A DNA stretch of 64,000 nt from Bacteriovorax sp. (lineage in GTDB: Bacteria; Bdellovibrionota; Bacteriovoracia; Bacteriovoracales; Bacteriovoracaceae). The DNA lies in the NCBI GenBank assembly GCA_014377485.1, contig JACMPM010000053.1, positions 1-64,000 of the forward strand, in the 5' to 3' direction. This document shows positions 24,919-34,182 of this stretch, piece after piece. The notes under the pieces were generated by a model. The model was not told the origin of the DNA. It made no database searches and was given only the letters and a program-made list of their open reading frames with translations. The translations under genes and the position numbers were made by a program. The stretch's first letter is position 1. Every line of letters begins with the position of its first letter.

Positions 24919-27355
24919 TCCAATTCTTCTTTTTTCCTTTTTGAGTTTAGTCATGACTCCTGTGATCAAGGCCCGTGCCGAAACACCGGATGATCTTTTT
25001 AAAAAAGTTTTTGGGAAAAACCAGGAAATAAAAAAAATAGTTATTGATGCCACCCTCGGGGATTTTTATCTGGGTGAAGTCGCAGTTTCCATTATGGGTG
25101 AAAAAATTCTATCGCTATCTGGTACTGATCTTGAAAAAATTTTACACGATAAAATTCGCGAAGAAAAAATTCCACTTTATACATTTGGAGCGACTGAGGT
25201 TTCACCAGCTAAGCTTCCTTTTAAGATTAATTATTTTCCATCAGAATTAAGGGTTGCTTTAGAATTATCTCCCAACGATTTGAAGCCTCATGATGCAAAT
25301 GTTTTTGATGAGTTGATTCCTTATTATTCTAGAAAAGCAGCGGAGCCTGCGTCCTTTAGTTTTGGAACTAATTATAAACTCGAAGATGTGCAAGTCAGAA
25401 ATTTAGATTTACCTCAATCGTTTCAAGCCCAGACCGACTCTTTCATGAATATCAAAAGTGTTGCGGCTGAAAATCAAATGAACTATCTTTCTACCCGCCA
25501 AAATAATCAATGGTATCGACAAAATTCTAAATTAACTTACGACCGTCCTAATCGTATGCAGCGACTAGAGATTGGGGATGTTAATTTTCCGATCATTGGC
25601 CTCCAGCAATCACGCTCTATAGGGGGAATCTCTTTTTATCGGGATTTTTCGCTCAATCCTTATCGGGCAACTGGGCCGACTTCTTCTTTTGAATATGACG
25701 TTGAAACTCGTTCACTAGTTAGAACTTATATAAATAATACTATTTTAAAAACGGAATACATGAATCCAGGGCGGTATTCAGTGAAGGATATTCCACTGAA
25801 CAATGGTATTAATAAAATTATCGTAGAGCTCACCGATGATTTTGGAAAAAAGAAAATTCTTATTTTTAATGAAGCCGGCTCGCTTGATCTACTGGCACCG
25901 GGGTTAAATCGTTATTCACTCGCTGCGGGATATCCGTCGACCGATACCGATACTACTAAGCAATATGACGAAAAAAATGGAGCATTCTTAACTGGTTTTT
26001 ATCAACATGGATTTAATAAAAATTGGAGTGCTGGTGGTTATGGTCAAGGAAATAAAAATTTTACTTTGCTTGGAACTAATAATATTTTAGCGACCCGTTT
26101 TGGAAACTGGGCTTTTGATGCTGTTGGGTCAAAGAATAAATTTCACGCCGGTGATGCTGTTCAAGCCACCTATCAGCTCAATCTCTTTGGAGCATATTGG
26201 TATGATAGTCATACATTAACTACTAAAATTGAATACCGCTCGCCTTGGTTCAATGAAGCGGGTGAAAATTTTGAAAATCGGTTCGATATTATTACGAGCC
26301 TTTCTTATAGCGTTCCACTTTTTGAAAGATTTAATTTGGCACTTGGTGGAAATTATCAAAATCCTAGAATTGGAGACACCGCTAAATTAGGTTTTGATAC
26401 GAGTTTGACCGCTAAAGTTTTTCAATCGAGTTCACTTACTTTTTATTGGGCTAGAAATCGCGACGACAATAAGTTGTGGTCTACACAACTTTATTTTTTC
26501 TTGAACATGACATTTGGTGATAGTTCTACTTTTGTTTCTGCTTTTTATGAAAAACAATCTCAAACTAAACGCCTGACGGTTATTCACGACAATGGGAAAC
26601 AATTAAATAATTTAAAAATGTCAGCCAGTGTTGATGACAATTCCAGCTCACGAAATGGAGCACTAGATTTGCAGTACAATACGACGCTTGCTGATTTAGG
26701 TGCACGTGAAGAAATTATTAATAATAAAGGTCACCAAGCTGGAACTAAAACATCACTTAGATTTTTAAGTTCTTTTGCTTTTGTGCATAATGGATCGGAC
26801 TCTGGCTTTTCAATCTCGCGTCCTATCTCTAACAGTTATGTACTTTTTAAACCAAACGAGGGGTGGCGAGGTCAACGCTTTGGTGTTCAATCAACTAATA
26901 GCGGAGACGACTCAAGTTCAGGTCTCTTTGGAGAATCTTTGATTTCCGGTCTTACGCCCTATCAGTACCGCCGTTTACAACTTGATCCTAGTCACTTAGA
27001 ACCAGGTTATATTTTAGGTCAGGAAAGTTTTGTAGTTTATCCGCATTACCGCAGTGGGCATTTATTTGTTGTCGGTAAATCGGGATTGTTAGTTTTAAGA
27101 GGATTTATAGTTGATAAAGATAAAAAACCTCAGCCGCTTAAAGTTGGCTTTTGGACTTCAACAACGGGAAAGGTCACACCTTTTTTTACCGGGAGAGAGG
27201 GAGAGTTTTTTGTTGAAGGTGTTGAGCCAACAAAAGGTAAAATTCAACTTGATGATGAACAATTTGAAGCGAAAGAAATTAATTTAGAATCCAGTAAAAA
27301 AGGCTTGATTGATATTGGAAATATCGAGCTCCCTTACAAAGAGAGTCGTTTATGA
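24905..27355 (+). CDS. Outer-membrane fimbrial usher
   Basis: The 816-residue protein uses a TTG start inside the end of the chaperone gene; the frame from there gives a full signal peptide (cleavage near KARA-ET), which supports that start. Usher features visible are the N-terminal periplasmic domain (about 25-140), the large beta-barrel with FNKNWSAGGYGQGNK-type repeats, and a conserved barrel segment GDVNFPIIGLQQSRSIGGISFYRD with a plug region following. The C-terminal domains resemble carboxypeptidase-like folds (GFIVDKDKKPQPLKVGF). It secretes and assembles the pilus at the outer membrane. Coupling to the adhesin is by an ATGA overlap. Confidence 0.87.
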   Translation: MIKINPILLFSFLSLVMTPVIKARAETPDDLFKKVFGKNQEIKKIVIDATLGDFYLGEVAVSIMGEKILSLSGTDLEKILHDKIREEKIPLYTFGATEVSPAKLPFKINYFPSELRVALELSPNDLKPHDANVFDELIPYYSRKAAEPASFSFGTNYKLEDVQVRNLDLPQSFQAQTDSFMNIKSVAAENQMNYLSTRQNNQWYRQNSKLTYDRPNRMQRLEIGDVNFPIIGLQQSRSIGGISFYRDFSLNPYRATGPTSSFEYDVETRSLVRTYINNTILKTEYMNPGRYSVKDIPLNNGINKIIVELTDDFGKKKILIFNEAGSLDLLAPGLNRYSLAAGYPSTDTDTTKQYDEKNGAFLTGFYQHGFNKNWSAGGYGQGNKNFTLLGTNNILATRFGNWAFDAVGSKNKFHAGDAVQATYQLNLFGAYWYDSHTLTTKIEYRSPWFNEAGENFENRFDIITSLSYSVPLFERFNLALGGNYQNPRIGDTAKLGFDTSLTAKVFQSSSLTFYWARNRDDNKLWSTQLYFFLNMTFGDSSTFVSAFYEKQSQTKRLTVIHDNGKQLNNLKMSASVDDNSSSRNGALDLQYNTTLADLGAREEIINNKGHQAGTKTSLRFLSSFAFVHNGSDSGFSISRPISNSYVLFKPNEGWRGQRFGVQSTNSGDDSSSGLFGESLISGLTPYQYRRLQLDPSHLEPGYILGQESFVVYPHYRSGHLFVVGKSGLLVLRGFIVDKDKKPQPLKVGFWTSTTGKVTPFFTGREGEFFVEGVEPTKGKIQLDDEQFEAKEINLESSKKGLIDIGNIELPYKESRL

Positions 27356-28290
27356 AATGGACAATGATATTCTTTTTATTTTTTATCACTACTAAAACAG
27401 TGTGGGCTGATTGTGGTTATAATTTAGATACTCCAACTCTTACCTATAATTTTTCTGACTATAATCCTACAATTCAATCGACAGTCTCTATCACTCGCAC
27501 AAAAGATAATGGAGTTCCTTGTTCTAATTTTTTTATTGCCTTCACAAAAGGCTGGGCCGGAAGTTACAATCGTCGTGCAACTAATTTATCCAATGGTGGT
27601 TACATTTATTATAATATTTATAAAAATAGTAATCTAACCGGGATATTAAAAGAGCCCAGTGATATTTCATCACCAGATGAAACTTTTTTCGGAACAATTA
27701 TAAAAGATCAGACTAATTTTTATACCTATTACATGAGTCTTGCTCCTTTTGGCTCAACTCCCCCAGCGGCCGGTGCCTATTTCGATGATATTCAAGTGCA
27801 GGCTTACTCCGGAACTTATACCAATATTAATGGCTTTGAAGGCTACCGCGATATGTTTATCTATATTGTGGTTTTAAAATTTACTTCTATTTCATTAGTT
27901 GATAGTGGGGGAACTTATGATCCAACCAAAACTTCAAAAACATTAGACTTTGGAGAATTAGCAACTGGTGAAGAATTAAGTTTTGATGTGCGAGTGGTGA
28001 GCAATGCTGGATACCGCTTAAAAATTTCATCTTCAAATAATGGTCTTTTGAAATTTTCTGGAGGTTCTGGTTCACCATCAGAAATCAGTTATAGTTTTTA
28101 TTCTAATGGAAGTCAGATCGCGCTTGATAATTCATCTAGTTCTCCAGTTACTATTGCATCTGGCTCCGGTGTAACTCCTGCTCAGGGAGCAAAGGTGCCC
28201 ATACGTATAGTAATTGGAACTGTTGACAGCACCAAGCTTCCGGGTACGTATCAAGATTATATAATTTTATCTACCATCGCAACTGACTAA
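27352..28290 (+). CDS. Two-domain fimbrial tip adhesin (SCPU/CsuE-like)
   Basis: The 312-residue secreted protein has a signal peptide ending at TVWA-D. Its N-terminal domain looks like a spore-coat-U fold: NFSDYNPTIQSTVSI, a cysteine (PCSNFF), FTKGWAGSYNRRAT, and the YYNIYKNSN strand, which parallel the LYNLY pattern of CsuE-type adhesins. The C-terminal domain (about 180-312) resembles the operon's own pilins (SKTLDFGELATGEELSFDV, GYRLKISSSNNG, GTYQDYIILSTIATD). This fits an adhesin with a binding domain followed by a pilin domain that attaches to the shaft tip. Archaic pili of this kind bind abiotic and cell surfaces. Confidence 0.75.
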   Translation: MKWTMIFFLFFITTKTVWADCGYNLDTPTLTYNFSDYNPTIQSTVSITRTKDNGVPCSNFFIAFTKGWAGSYNRRATNLSNGGYIYYNIYKNSNLTGILKEPSDISSPDETFFGTIIKDQTNFYTYYMSLAPFGSTPPAAGAYFDDIQVQAYSGTYTNINGFEGYRDMFIYIVVLKFTSISLVDSGGTYDPTKTSKTLDFGELATGEELSFDVRVVSNAGYRLKISSSNNGLLKFSGGSGSPSEISYSFYSNGSQIALDNSSSSPVTIASGSGVTPAQGAKVPIRIVIGTVDSTKLPGTYQDYIILSTIATD

Positions 28291-28368
28291 AAAAATGTAA
28301 ATTTTTCAATCTTTAATGTTAAATAAAATTTAAATGATAAACAGGACCAACAACTTTATGGAGGCCCT

Positions 28369-28770
28369 ATGAAATCTACAATTTTAACATTAACTTTTGT
28401 TCTATTTTCGTTTTCAGCGCACGCTCTTGATAATTGTCCGATTGAATTTGGCACTGAGGATTATCTTGGAAAAGTAGCTGACATCGCTACAAACGCAACA
28501 AGTTGCTATGAAGCTTCTGAAGTTGTATCTGCATGTGCTCTTGGAGCAAGTGGAGATGTATATACTGTTTCTGCAGCAATAGAGAGATGTTCTAAAGACA
28601 TTCCAGAAATGTCTACCAAAGACACTGAGACTTACAACTATTTAGGTAGCAAATGTAACGGAAAATACGACTCAATGGAAGGAAGTATGTACAGATCTAT
28701 GAATGCTTTCTGTCATTTGTCGGTGACTAAGCTTTTTGTTGATCTATTATCTAAAGAAGAAGGCAATTAA
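28369..28770 (+). CDS. Small secreted cysteine-rich protein, unknown
   Basis: The 133-residue protein has a signal peptide ending at SAHA-L and six cysteines in the mature region, which may form disulfides in the periplasm or outside. No domain was recognised. It sits alone between the fimbrial operon and trpS, with GGAGG before its ATG, and has no obvious terminator of its own other than the trpS-proximal hairpin. Confidence 0.6.
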   Translation: MKSTILTLTFVLFSFSAHALDNCPIEFGTEDYLGKVADIATNATSCYEASEVVSACALGASGDVYTVSAAIERCSKDIPEMSTKDTETYNYLGSKCNGKYDSMEGSMYRSMNAFCHLSVTKLFVDLLSKEEGN

Positions 28771-28778
28771 TTCATATT

Positions 28779-28831
28779 CCTCTTTTCTGAACGCTTTAAA
28801 ATTGCAAAAATAAAGCATTTCAGAAAAGAGG
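28779..28831 (+). promoter_or_regulatory. Long hairpin overlapping the trpS ribosome-binding site
   Basis: A perfect 12-bp stem CCTCTTTTCTGA / TCAGAAAAGAGG, extended by GCTTT/AAAGC beyond a small internal loop, ends 5 nt before the trpS ATG. Its right arm contains the first four bases of the Shine-Dalgarno GAGGAG. It could block trpS translation or end transcription of the upstream gene, but it lacks a U-tract, which favours a translational role. Confidence 0.55.
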
Positions 28832-28836
28832 AGATT

Positions 28837-29835
28837 ATGTCAAAAAAAGTCTGTTTAACAGGTATTAAGGCCACAGGAATGCCCCATCTGGGAAATTATG
28901 TTGGAGCCATTAAACCGGCCATCGATATGGCCAACTCTGGCCTCTATGATTCTTATTATTTCATCGCCGATTATCATTCACTGGTTTCAATTCACGATCC
29001 AAAACTAATGAGAAGTTTCAGCTATGAAGTCGCAGCTGCATGGCTTGCGATGGGTTTAGACCCAAGCAGAGTCACTCTCTACAAACAAAGTGATATTCCC
29101 GAAATTTTAGAACTTCACTGGATTACTTCGTGTTTTACTATCAAAGGACTTATGAATCGAGCTCATGCTTATAAAGCACAGGTTCAAGATAATGAGGTAC
29201 TCGAAAGAGATGCGGATCACGGTGTGAATATTGGTTTGTATACTTATCCTATTCTCATGGCGTCTGACATTATGATTCTCAATGCCGACGTGGTTCCTGT
29301 AGGGGCCGATCAACTTCAGCACATCGAAATCGCCCGTGATATTGCCACTGCTTTTAATAATACTTACGGCAATAAACTTAAACTTCCAAAGGCTATAGTT
29401 CGAGAAGGAAATAAACTTCTTTCTGGACTTGATGGTCGCAAAATGAGCAAGAGTTACGGAAATCACATTCCATTATTTTCAAGCGATAAAGATCTTAAAA
29501 AACTTATCAATCGAATCACTACTGATTCAAGTGGACCTACAGAACCTAAAAATCCTGCAGAGTCTTTGATCTTTGATTTTTACAGCGAATTTGCAACGCC
29601 TGAGCAGACTGAAGCACTAAGAGCTAGATACCTAAGAGGTATTGGCTGGGGAGAGGCTAAAATGGAGCTATTGTCTGTTTTAAATCATCTCTTGAAAGAA
29701 CCGAGAGAAATGTATGCCGAGCTGATGGTTAATACTACTAAGATAGATAGAATTTTAGAAGAAGGAGCTGCAAAGGTTCGTCCGCAAGCTCAGGCCCTAC
29801 TAAAAGATTTGAAGTATTCGATTGGTGTGAAATAA
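28837..29835 (+). CDS. trpS: Tryptophanyl-tRNA synthetase
   Basis: This 332-residue class I synthetase has the HIGH-equivalent GMPHLGNYVG near the N-terminus and the KMSKS loop in GRKMSKSYGN (from Lys202). The length is the normal bacterial size. It charges tRNA-Trp with tryptophan in the cytoplasm. It is preceded by a strong hairpin covering part of its ribosome-binding site and followed 20 nt later by a beta-barrel gene. Confidence 0.95.
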   Translation: MSKKVCLTGIKATGMPHLGNYVGAIKPAIDMANSGLYDSYYFIADYHSLVSIHDPKLMRSFSYEVAAAWLAMGLDPSRVTLYKQSDIPEILELHWITSCFTIKGLMNRAHAYKAQVQDNEVLERDADHGVNIGLYTYPILMASDIMILNADVVPVGADQLQHIEIARDIATAFNNTYGNKLKLPKAIVREGNKLLSGLDGRKMSKSYGNHIPLFSSDKDLKKLINRITTDSSGPTEPKNPAESLIFDFYSEFATPEQTEALRARYLRGIGWGEAKMELLSVLNHLLKEPREMYAELMVNTTKIDRILEEGAAKVRPQAQALLKDLKYSIGVK

Positions 29836-29855
29836 AAATTTAGTCAGGAGACAAT

Positions 29856-30662
29856 ATGTTTAAACTAGGATTGTTGCTTTTACTTTCTTCAATAAACCTT
29901 TACGCACAAGACGTGATCATCAGTCCTCCCCCTCTCAGTATTGATCCTGGAGCTGGACGAGAAATGGTTCAAGATAATGCACCTGTTGGCAGTATACTTC
30001 CCGCAAAGATTGATCCAGTCGACGGTCAGTTAAAACTTGGTGAGCATAAAGCTGATGAACAGAAAAATGAAGTTAAGCAAGAAAACAAAGAAGTTATAAT
30101 AACTCCAAGACCTAATGAAGAATTCAAACTGGTAGAGCCTACAAGATATTACCCACCTCAAAAATACATTCAATTCTCATTTGGATATTTAAATTCTAAA
30201 TATGACAGAATTGATTCATCTCTAGATAACGGATCTACATTAACTGACTTTAGAGTAGTCTCTGATATGAATGAACATAATCAATTTGGTTTTGCCCTAG
30301 AGTTGATTCACGATACATCTCTAGAAACTATTCCAGAAAATATCCGCGCTCTTCAATACAAACTTTTTATGGATTATCACCATTCTATTTTTGCAGATAA
30401 ACTCGATTGGATGGCAGGCCTTGCCCTATCTATTGGGGATTATAGTATTCGTAAACTGGCCATCAATGGCAGTGGAGAAAAAGTTTACACAAAACTAAAA
30501 AGCGGAACTATCTTCGGAGTCATTCCAAGTGCCGGTCTTAGATTTTATTTAGGTGGCCGCAATAGCATCGATATTTCAGCAGAATATCATCAATATTTAT
30601 CAAAACCTCAGAGCTATATCGGAGGATTTGCTTTCGTCCCACGCTTTAGTTTTGCCTTCTAA
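29856..30662 (+). CDS. Outer-membrane beta-barrel protein, unknown
   Basis: The 268-residue product has a signal peptide (cleavage near LYAQ-D), a proline- and charge-rich linker (to about residue 105), then a C-terminal barrel with alternating strands (KYIQFSFGYLNSKY, IPSAGLRFYLGGRN) ending GFAFVPRFSFAF. The terminal phenylalanine is the usual Bam-recognition end. The function is unknown. It lies close behind trpS, but a shared function is not implied. Confidence 0.6.
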   Translation: MFKLGLLLLLSSINLYAQDVIISPPPLSIDPGAGREMVQDNAPVGSILPAKIDPVDGQLKLGEHKADEQKNEVKQENKEVIITPRPNEEFKLVEPTRYYPPQKYIQFSFGYLNSKYDRIDSSLDNGSTLTDFRVVSDMNEHNQFGFALELIHDTSLETIPENIRALQYKLFMDYHHSIFADKLDWMAGLALSIGDYSIRKLAINGSGEKVYTKLKSGTIFGVIPSAGLRFYLGGRNSIDISAEYHQYLSKPQSYIGGFAFVPRFSFAF

Positions 30663-30825
30663 TCTTTTTTACACATAGGGCTAGTCAGAACGCATATTAT
30701 GTCGTAGAAGAGCCCTACTAATAAAACGAATCTATCCTCGTTAGTGCTTTTTTTGCGTTATAAATGTTGCGGTTTTCATTTAAAGCAAAGTGCGAGGTGA
30801 AGATCCACATTCAACGGAGTAAAAA

Positions 30826-32619
30826 GTGACATTTCAAGAATTGCCACTACGCGAGTCATTGCTTAAAGCAATCACAGAAAGAGGCTACGTAGAGCCTACA
30901 GAGATCCAACAACTAGCTATCCCAGCTCTAGCAACTACAGACACTGACTTTGTAGGACAAGCTCAAACAGGTACAGGAAAAACAGCTGCATTCGTTCTTC
31001 CACTTCTTCACAAAATTGATTCATCTTCTCGCGACGTTCAGGCCCTAATCCTAACGCCAACAAGAGAACTTGCTAATCAAATCAATGACGAAATTAAAAA
31101 ATTCTCAACATACGAAAAAATTAAAACTATCCCGGTTTACGGTGGTGTTTCTCTAGAAGGTCAAGTTCGTGGCCTTCGTCGTGACCGACCACAAATCGTA
31201 GTCGGAACTCCAGGGCGAGTTCCCGATCTTATCGAGCGCGGAGTTCTTATTTTAGACAACGCTAAATTTGCTGTCTTAGATGAAGCAGATGAAATGCTAG
31301 ATATGGGATTTATCGACGATGTTAAGTCGATTCTTTCTAATTTAGGTGCAACTAAGAAAACTTGGATGTTCTCGGCTACTATGCCAGCTCCAATTCTAAA
31401 TCTTATCAAAACTTATTTAAAAGATCCTTTGGTCGTTAAAGTTCAAAAGAAAACTTTATCAAACGAATCAATTGAACAAAAACATTACGTAGTTCGTCAC
31501 TCTCAAATGAGCGAAGCTGTTTGTAGAATTCTAGATTCACTAGAAGATTATTACGGAATGATTTTTTGTAGAACTAAAATCGATACAAAATCATTGGCAG
31601 ACGAATTGAATGCTCGTGGATATCCATCAGATTCTATGCACGGAGATATGTCACAACAACAACGTGACATTACTATGAGAAACTTTAAGAACAAAAAAAT
31701 TAACATGCTTGTTTGTACTGACGTTGCCGCTCGCGGAATTGACGTTGATAACCTTACTCATGTTATTAACTTTGGTCTTCCACAAGATATCGAATCATAT
31801 GTTCACCGTATTGGTAGAACAGGACGTGCTGGTCAAACAGGTGTAGCAATTACTCTTGTTGAGCCAAGTGAACGTTATAGATTGAGAATGGTAGAAAACA
31901 ATACGAAAGCTCGTATCGTTCAAGCTATCCTTCCAACTCCAAAAGATTTGAAGCAAGTTCTAGTTCGTAAAGAACTTAAGAAATTTGATTCTCTAATTGA
32001 AAAATTAGGAAGCTTAGAAACTGATGAAGTTTTTGCTGAAAAATTCGAATCAATGGATAAAGCAGATCTATTAAAAGTTATGTATAACCATTTATTCCAA
32101 TCTCAAATCTCTCGATACGATTCAGCCCCATCATTAGAAGTAGCAGAACAACAACGTCGTCCTGATAACAGAAATGACAACAGAACTATGGATACTCGTG
32201 GAAATTCAGCACCAGCTGCTCCACAGGGTCGTGCAACTAACAGCGGCAATATGCGCTTTTTCGTAAACATCGGAAAAGATCATGGTTTGACACTTAAAAC
32301 TCTTCTCGGCTCAATAGCTGGAATGGTAAATGTTGATGAAAGAATGATCCGCAATGTTGATATGAAAGAAACATTCTCATTCCTAGAAGTACCTGAAAAC
32401 TTTGGTGACGCACTTTTAAAAGTTACAGGGCCAACAATTAATGAGCGCAATGTTCGTTTTGAATTAACAAGATCAGCACCAATGAGCAGACCAGCTTACG
32501 GTGGTGGTGGAGATCGCGATCGCCGTCCAAGTTTCCGTGGCCGTTCAGGCGGCGGTGGAAATGGTTCATCTGATCGTGGAGATCGTGCTCCAGCTACAGA
32601 AAGATCTTTCCGCGCTTAA
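30826..32619 (+). CDS. deaD: DEAD-box RNA helicase, CsdA/DeaD type
   Basis: The 597-residue protein starts with GTG. All helicase motifs are visible: Q-motif GYVEPTEIQQ, Walker A QAQTGTGKT, PTRELA, DEAD in VLDEADEMLD, SAT, and HRIGRTGRAGQTG. After the RecA-like pair (to about 375), a DbpA/CsdA-type RNA-binding domain (about 470-550, MRFFVNIGKDHG) and a Gly/Arg-rich tail (residues 560-597) follow. It unwinds RNA during ribosome assembly and mRNA decay, typically under cold stress. A 163-nt leader precedes it and a UUCG-loop terminator follows. Other DEAD-box paralogues cannot be excluded. Confidence 0.92.
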   Translation: MTFQELPLRESLLKAITERGYVEPTEIQQLAIPALATTDTDFVGQAQTGTGKTAAFVLPLLHKIDSSSRDVQALILTPTRELANQINDEIKKFSTYEKIKTIPVYGGVSLEGQVRGLRRDRPQIVVGTPGRVPDLIERGVLILDNAKFAVLDEADEMLDMGFIDDVKSILSNLGATKKTWMFSATMPAPILNLIKTYLKDPLVVKVQKKTLSNESIEQKHYVVRHSQMSEAVCRILDSLEDYYGMIFCRTKIDTKSLADELNARGYPSDSMHGDMSQQQRDITMRNFKNKKINMLVCTDVAARGIDVDNLTHVINFGLPQDIESYVHRIGRTGRAGQTGVAITLVEPSERYRLRMVENNTKARIVQAILPTPKDLKQVLVRKELKKFDSLIEKLGSLETDEVFAEKFESMDKADLLKVMYNHLFQSQISRYDSAPSLEVAEQQRRPDNRNDNRTMDTRGNSAPAAPQGRATNSGNMRFFVNIGKDHGLTLKTLLGSIAGMVNVDERMIRNVDMKETFSFLEVPENFGDALLKVTGPTINERNVRFELTRSAPMSRPAYGGGGDRDRRPSFRGRSGGGGNGSSDRGDRAPATERSFRA

Positions 32620-32653
32620 TAAAATCTCAGTATAATATCTTATAGATTTTTAA

Positions 32654-32687
32654 AAAGGCATTCCTTCGGGAGTGCCTTTCTTTTTTA
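32654..32687 (+). terminator. Rho-independent terminator after deaD
   Basis: An 11-bp stem AAAGGCATTCC / GGAGTGCCTTT (one G-U pair) has a stable TTCG tetraloop and is followed by CTTTTTT. Confidence 0.93.
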
Positions 32688-32698
32688 TAGGATGATAT

Positions 32699-33763
32699 AT
32701 GGCCAAGACTCTTATTTTCACAGGTGGCGGAAGCGGCGGTCATGTTATGCCGGCCCTCACTGTCCTTAAAAAAGTAAATGCAAATCAAGAATTCAATGTC
32801 CATTATATCGGCGGTATCAATAGTATTGAGCGCGAACTTGTTGCTGACTACAAAGTAATTTATCATCCAATTCATACGGGGAAATTACGCCGTTATCTTT
32901 CTATTGAAAATTTCAAGGACACGTTGAAAGTTTTTATGGGATTAATAGATGCCTTTAAGATTTTATGGAAATTCAAACGTCGTGAAACCTTAATTTTTTC
33001 AACTGGCGGATTTGTCTGTGTTCCCGTTGTGATCGCGGCAAAGCTTCAAGGGAAAAAAGTTTTTATCCATGAACAAACAAGTAGAGTTGGTCTGGCCAAT
33101 AAAATTTGTTCAATATTTGCTGACAAAGTTTTTATAAGTTTTGAAGATTCATTTAAATATTTTGATGAGAAAAAAACTTTTTTTTCAGGTTATCCATTAA
33201 GAGAAGAATGTTACAGCGACACTATAAATCCTGTTGTAATTAACGGAAGACTTTTGAATGATGTTGATCTTCCAATTTTATTCATTACGGGGGGTGGTAA
33301 TGGCGCACAATTAATTAATAAATTGATTCAACGAAATTTAGATGTTCTCACTACTCGATACGTAATTGTCCACCAAGTGGGTAAGGCTTTTTTTAATGAA
33401 TACACAAACTATAAACATCCAAACTATTTACCGATTGCTTTTATCGGGGCTGAGATGATTGATCTATTTAAGTTGGCTACAGTAACTGTTTCTAGGTCTG
33501 GAGCTGGAACAGTATGTGAGTTGATTGCGGTGGGAAAAAAATCAATTTATATTCCCCTGAAGATTGCTCAGAAAAATGAACAGTTTTTTAATGCTCTTGA
33601 AGCTCATAAAAAATTAGGGTCTATTATCATTGAAGAGAAAGAATTAACGGACGAATCTTTTTTAGTGGCTTTACACCAGATTGGAATGTCGAATCCGATG
33701 GTGAAAATTCAGAAACAAAATGGATTGGATTATCTCGCTCGCGAAATTCAAAGTTCGCTGTAA
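32699..33763 (+). CDS. MurG-like UDP-GlcNAc glycosyltransferase
   Basis: This 354-residue GT-B glycosyltransferase has the N-terminal GGGSGGHVMPAL loop of MurG (GGTGGH), the FIHEQTSRVGLANK segment (HEQN..pG..N in MurG), and the C-terminal TGGGNGAQLINK and SRSGAGTVCELIAVGK nucleotide-binding region. MurG adds GlcNAc to lipid I on the cytoplasmic membrane face. The gene is not in a division/cell-wall cluster, and several consensus residues deviate (Gln to Lys/Thr changes in the conserved loops). It may be the sole MurG or a paralogue acting on another lipid-linked sugar. It converges with the CBS-domain gene, overlapping by 16 nt. Confidence 0.7.
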   Translation: MAKTLIFTGGGSGGHVMPALTVLKKVNANQEFNVHYIGGINSIERELVADYKVIYHPIHTGKLRRYLSIENFKDTLKVFMGLIDAFKILWKFKRRETLIFSTGGFVCVPVVIAAKLQGKKVFIHEQTSRVGLANKICSIFADKVFISFEDSFKYFDEKKTFFSGYPLREECYSDTINPVVINGRLLNDVDLPILFITGGGNGAQLINKLIQRNLDVLTTRYVIVHQVGKAFFNEYTNYKHPNYLPIAFIGAEMIDLFKLATVTVSRSGAGTVCELIAVGKKSIYIPLKIAQKNEQFFNALEAHKKLGSIIIEEKELTDESFLVALHQIGMSNPMVKIQKQNGLDYLAREIQSSL

Positions 33764-34182
33764 GTAGCAATAAAATTTAAAACATCTATTCTTGAAACAA
33801 TTCCTTGAACGTAGTTTTCTTTATTAACGACAGGCATCCATTTTAATTTCTGTTTATAAAGAATGACTAAAACTTCTTTGAGGGTTGTTTCGGGGTAAAT
33901 AGAAGTGATATTTGTTTTGAAGTTGATACGCCCTGATAAAAGACCTGAAGCTGCCTGAATGAGAAGATCATATTCAGAAACAATTCCAATCATCATATTT
34001 TGATAATCAACTACCGGAGCACCACTAATATGATGAATGTGAAATATTTCGATTGTACTCTTAACAGTAAAATCAGCCTTGAGCATAATCACATGACTTG
34101 TCATAAATTGCGAAACAGGAGTGTCACCTATATTGGCCGTATGAGCTTTGTTTAAAATGTTTTTGTGATTCTTATCGCTCAT
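33748..34182 (-). CDS. CBS-domain pair protein
   Basis: This 144-residue soluble protein consists almost entirely of two CBS domains (about 20-80 and 85-143) with typical APVVDYQNMMIGIVSEYDL and MPVVNKENYVQGIVSRIDV segments. CBS pairs bind adenosyl nucleotides and regulate partner proteins. It starts one base inside the stop of the response-regulator gene (TAATG), so the two are coupled. It may modulate that regulator or an unseen partner. Its 3' end overlaps the murG-like gene on the other strand by 16 nt. Confidence 0.83.
   Translation of the reverse strand: MSDKNHKNILNKAHTANIGDTPVSQFMTSHVIMLKADFTVKSTIEIFHIHHISGAPVVDYQNMMIGIVSEYDLLIQAASGLLSGRINFKTNITSIYPETTLKEVLVILYKQKLKWMPVVNKENYVQGIVSRIDVLNFIATYSEL

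Noticed and set aside
29107-29466. Minus-strand ORF of 119 codons inside trpS
   Set aside because: Antisense shadow; trpS is strongly supported.
30676-30754. Inverted repeat TAGGGCT...AGCCCTA and a weak 5-bp stem before T7, between a beta-barrel gene and deaD
   Set aside because: The loop is 28 nt and there is no U-tract after the first repeat; the second stem is too short. Not called as a terminator.
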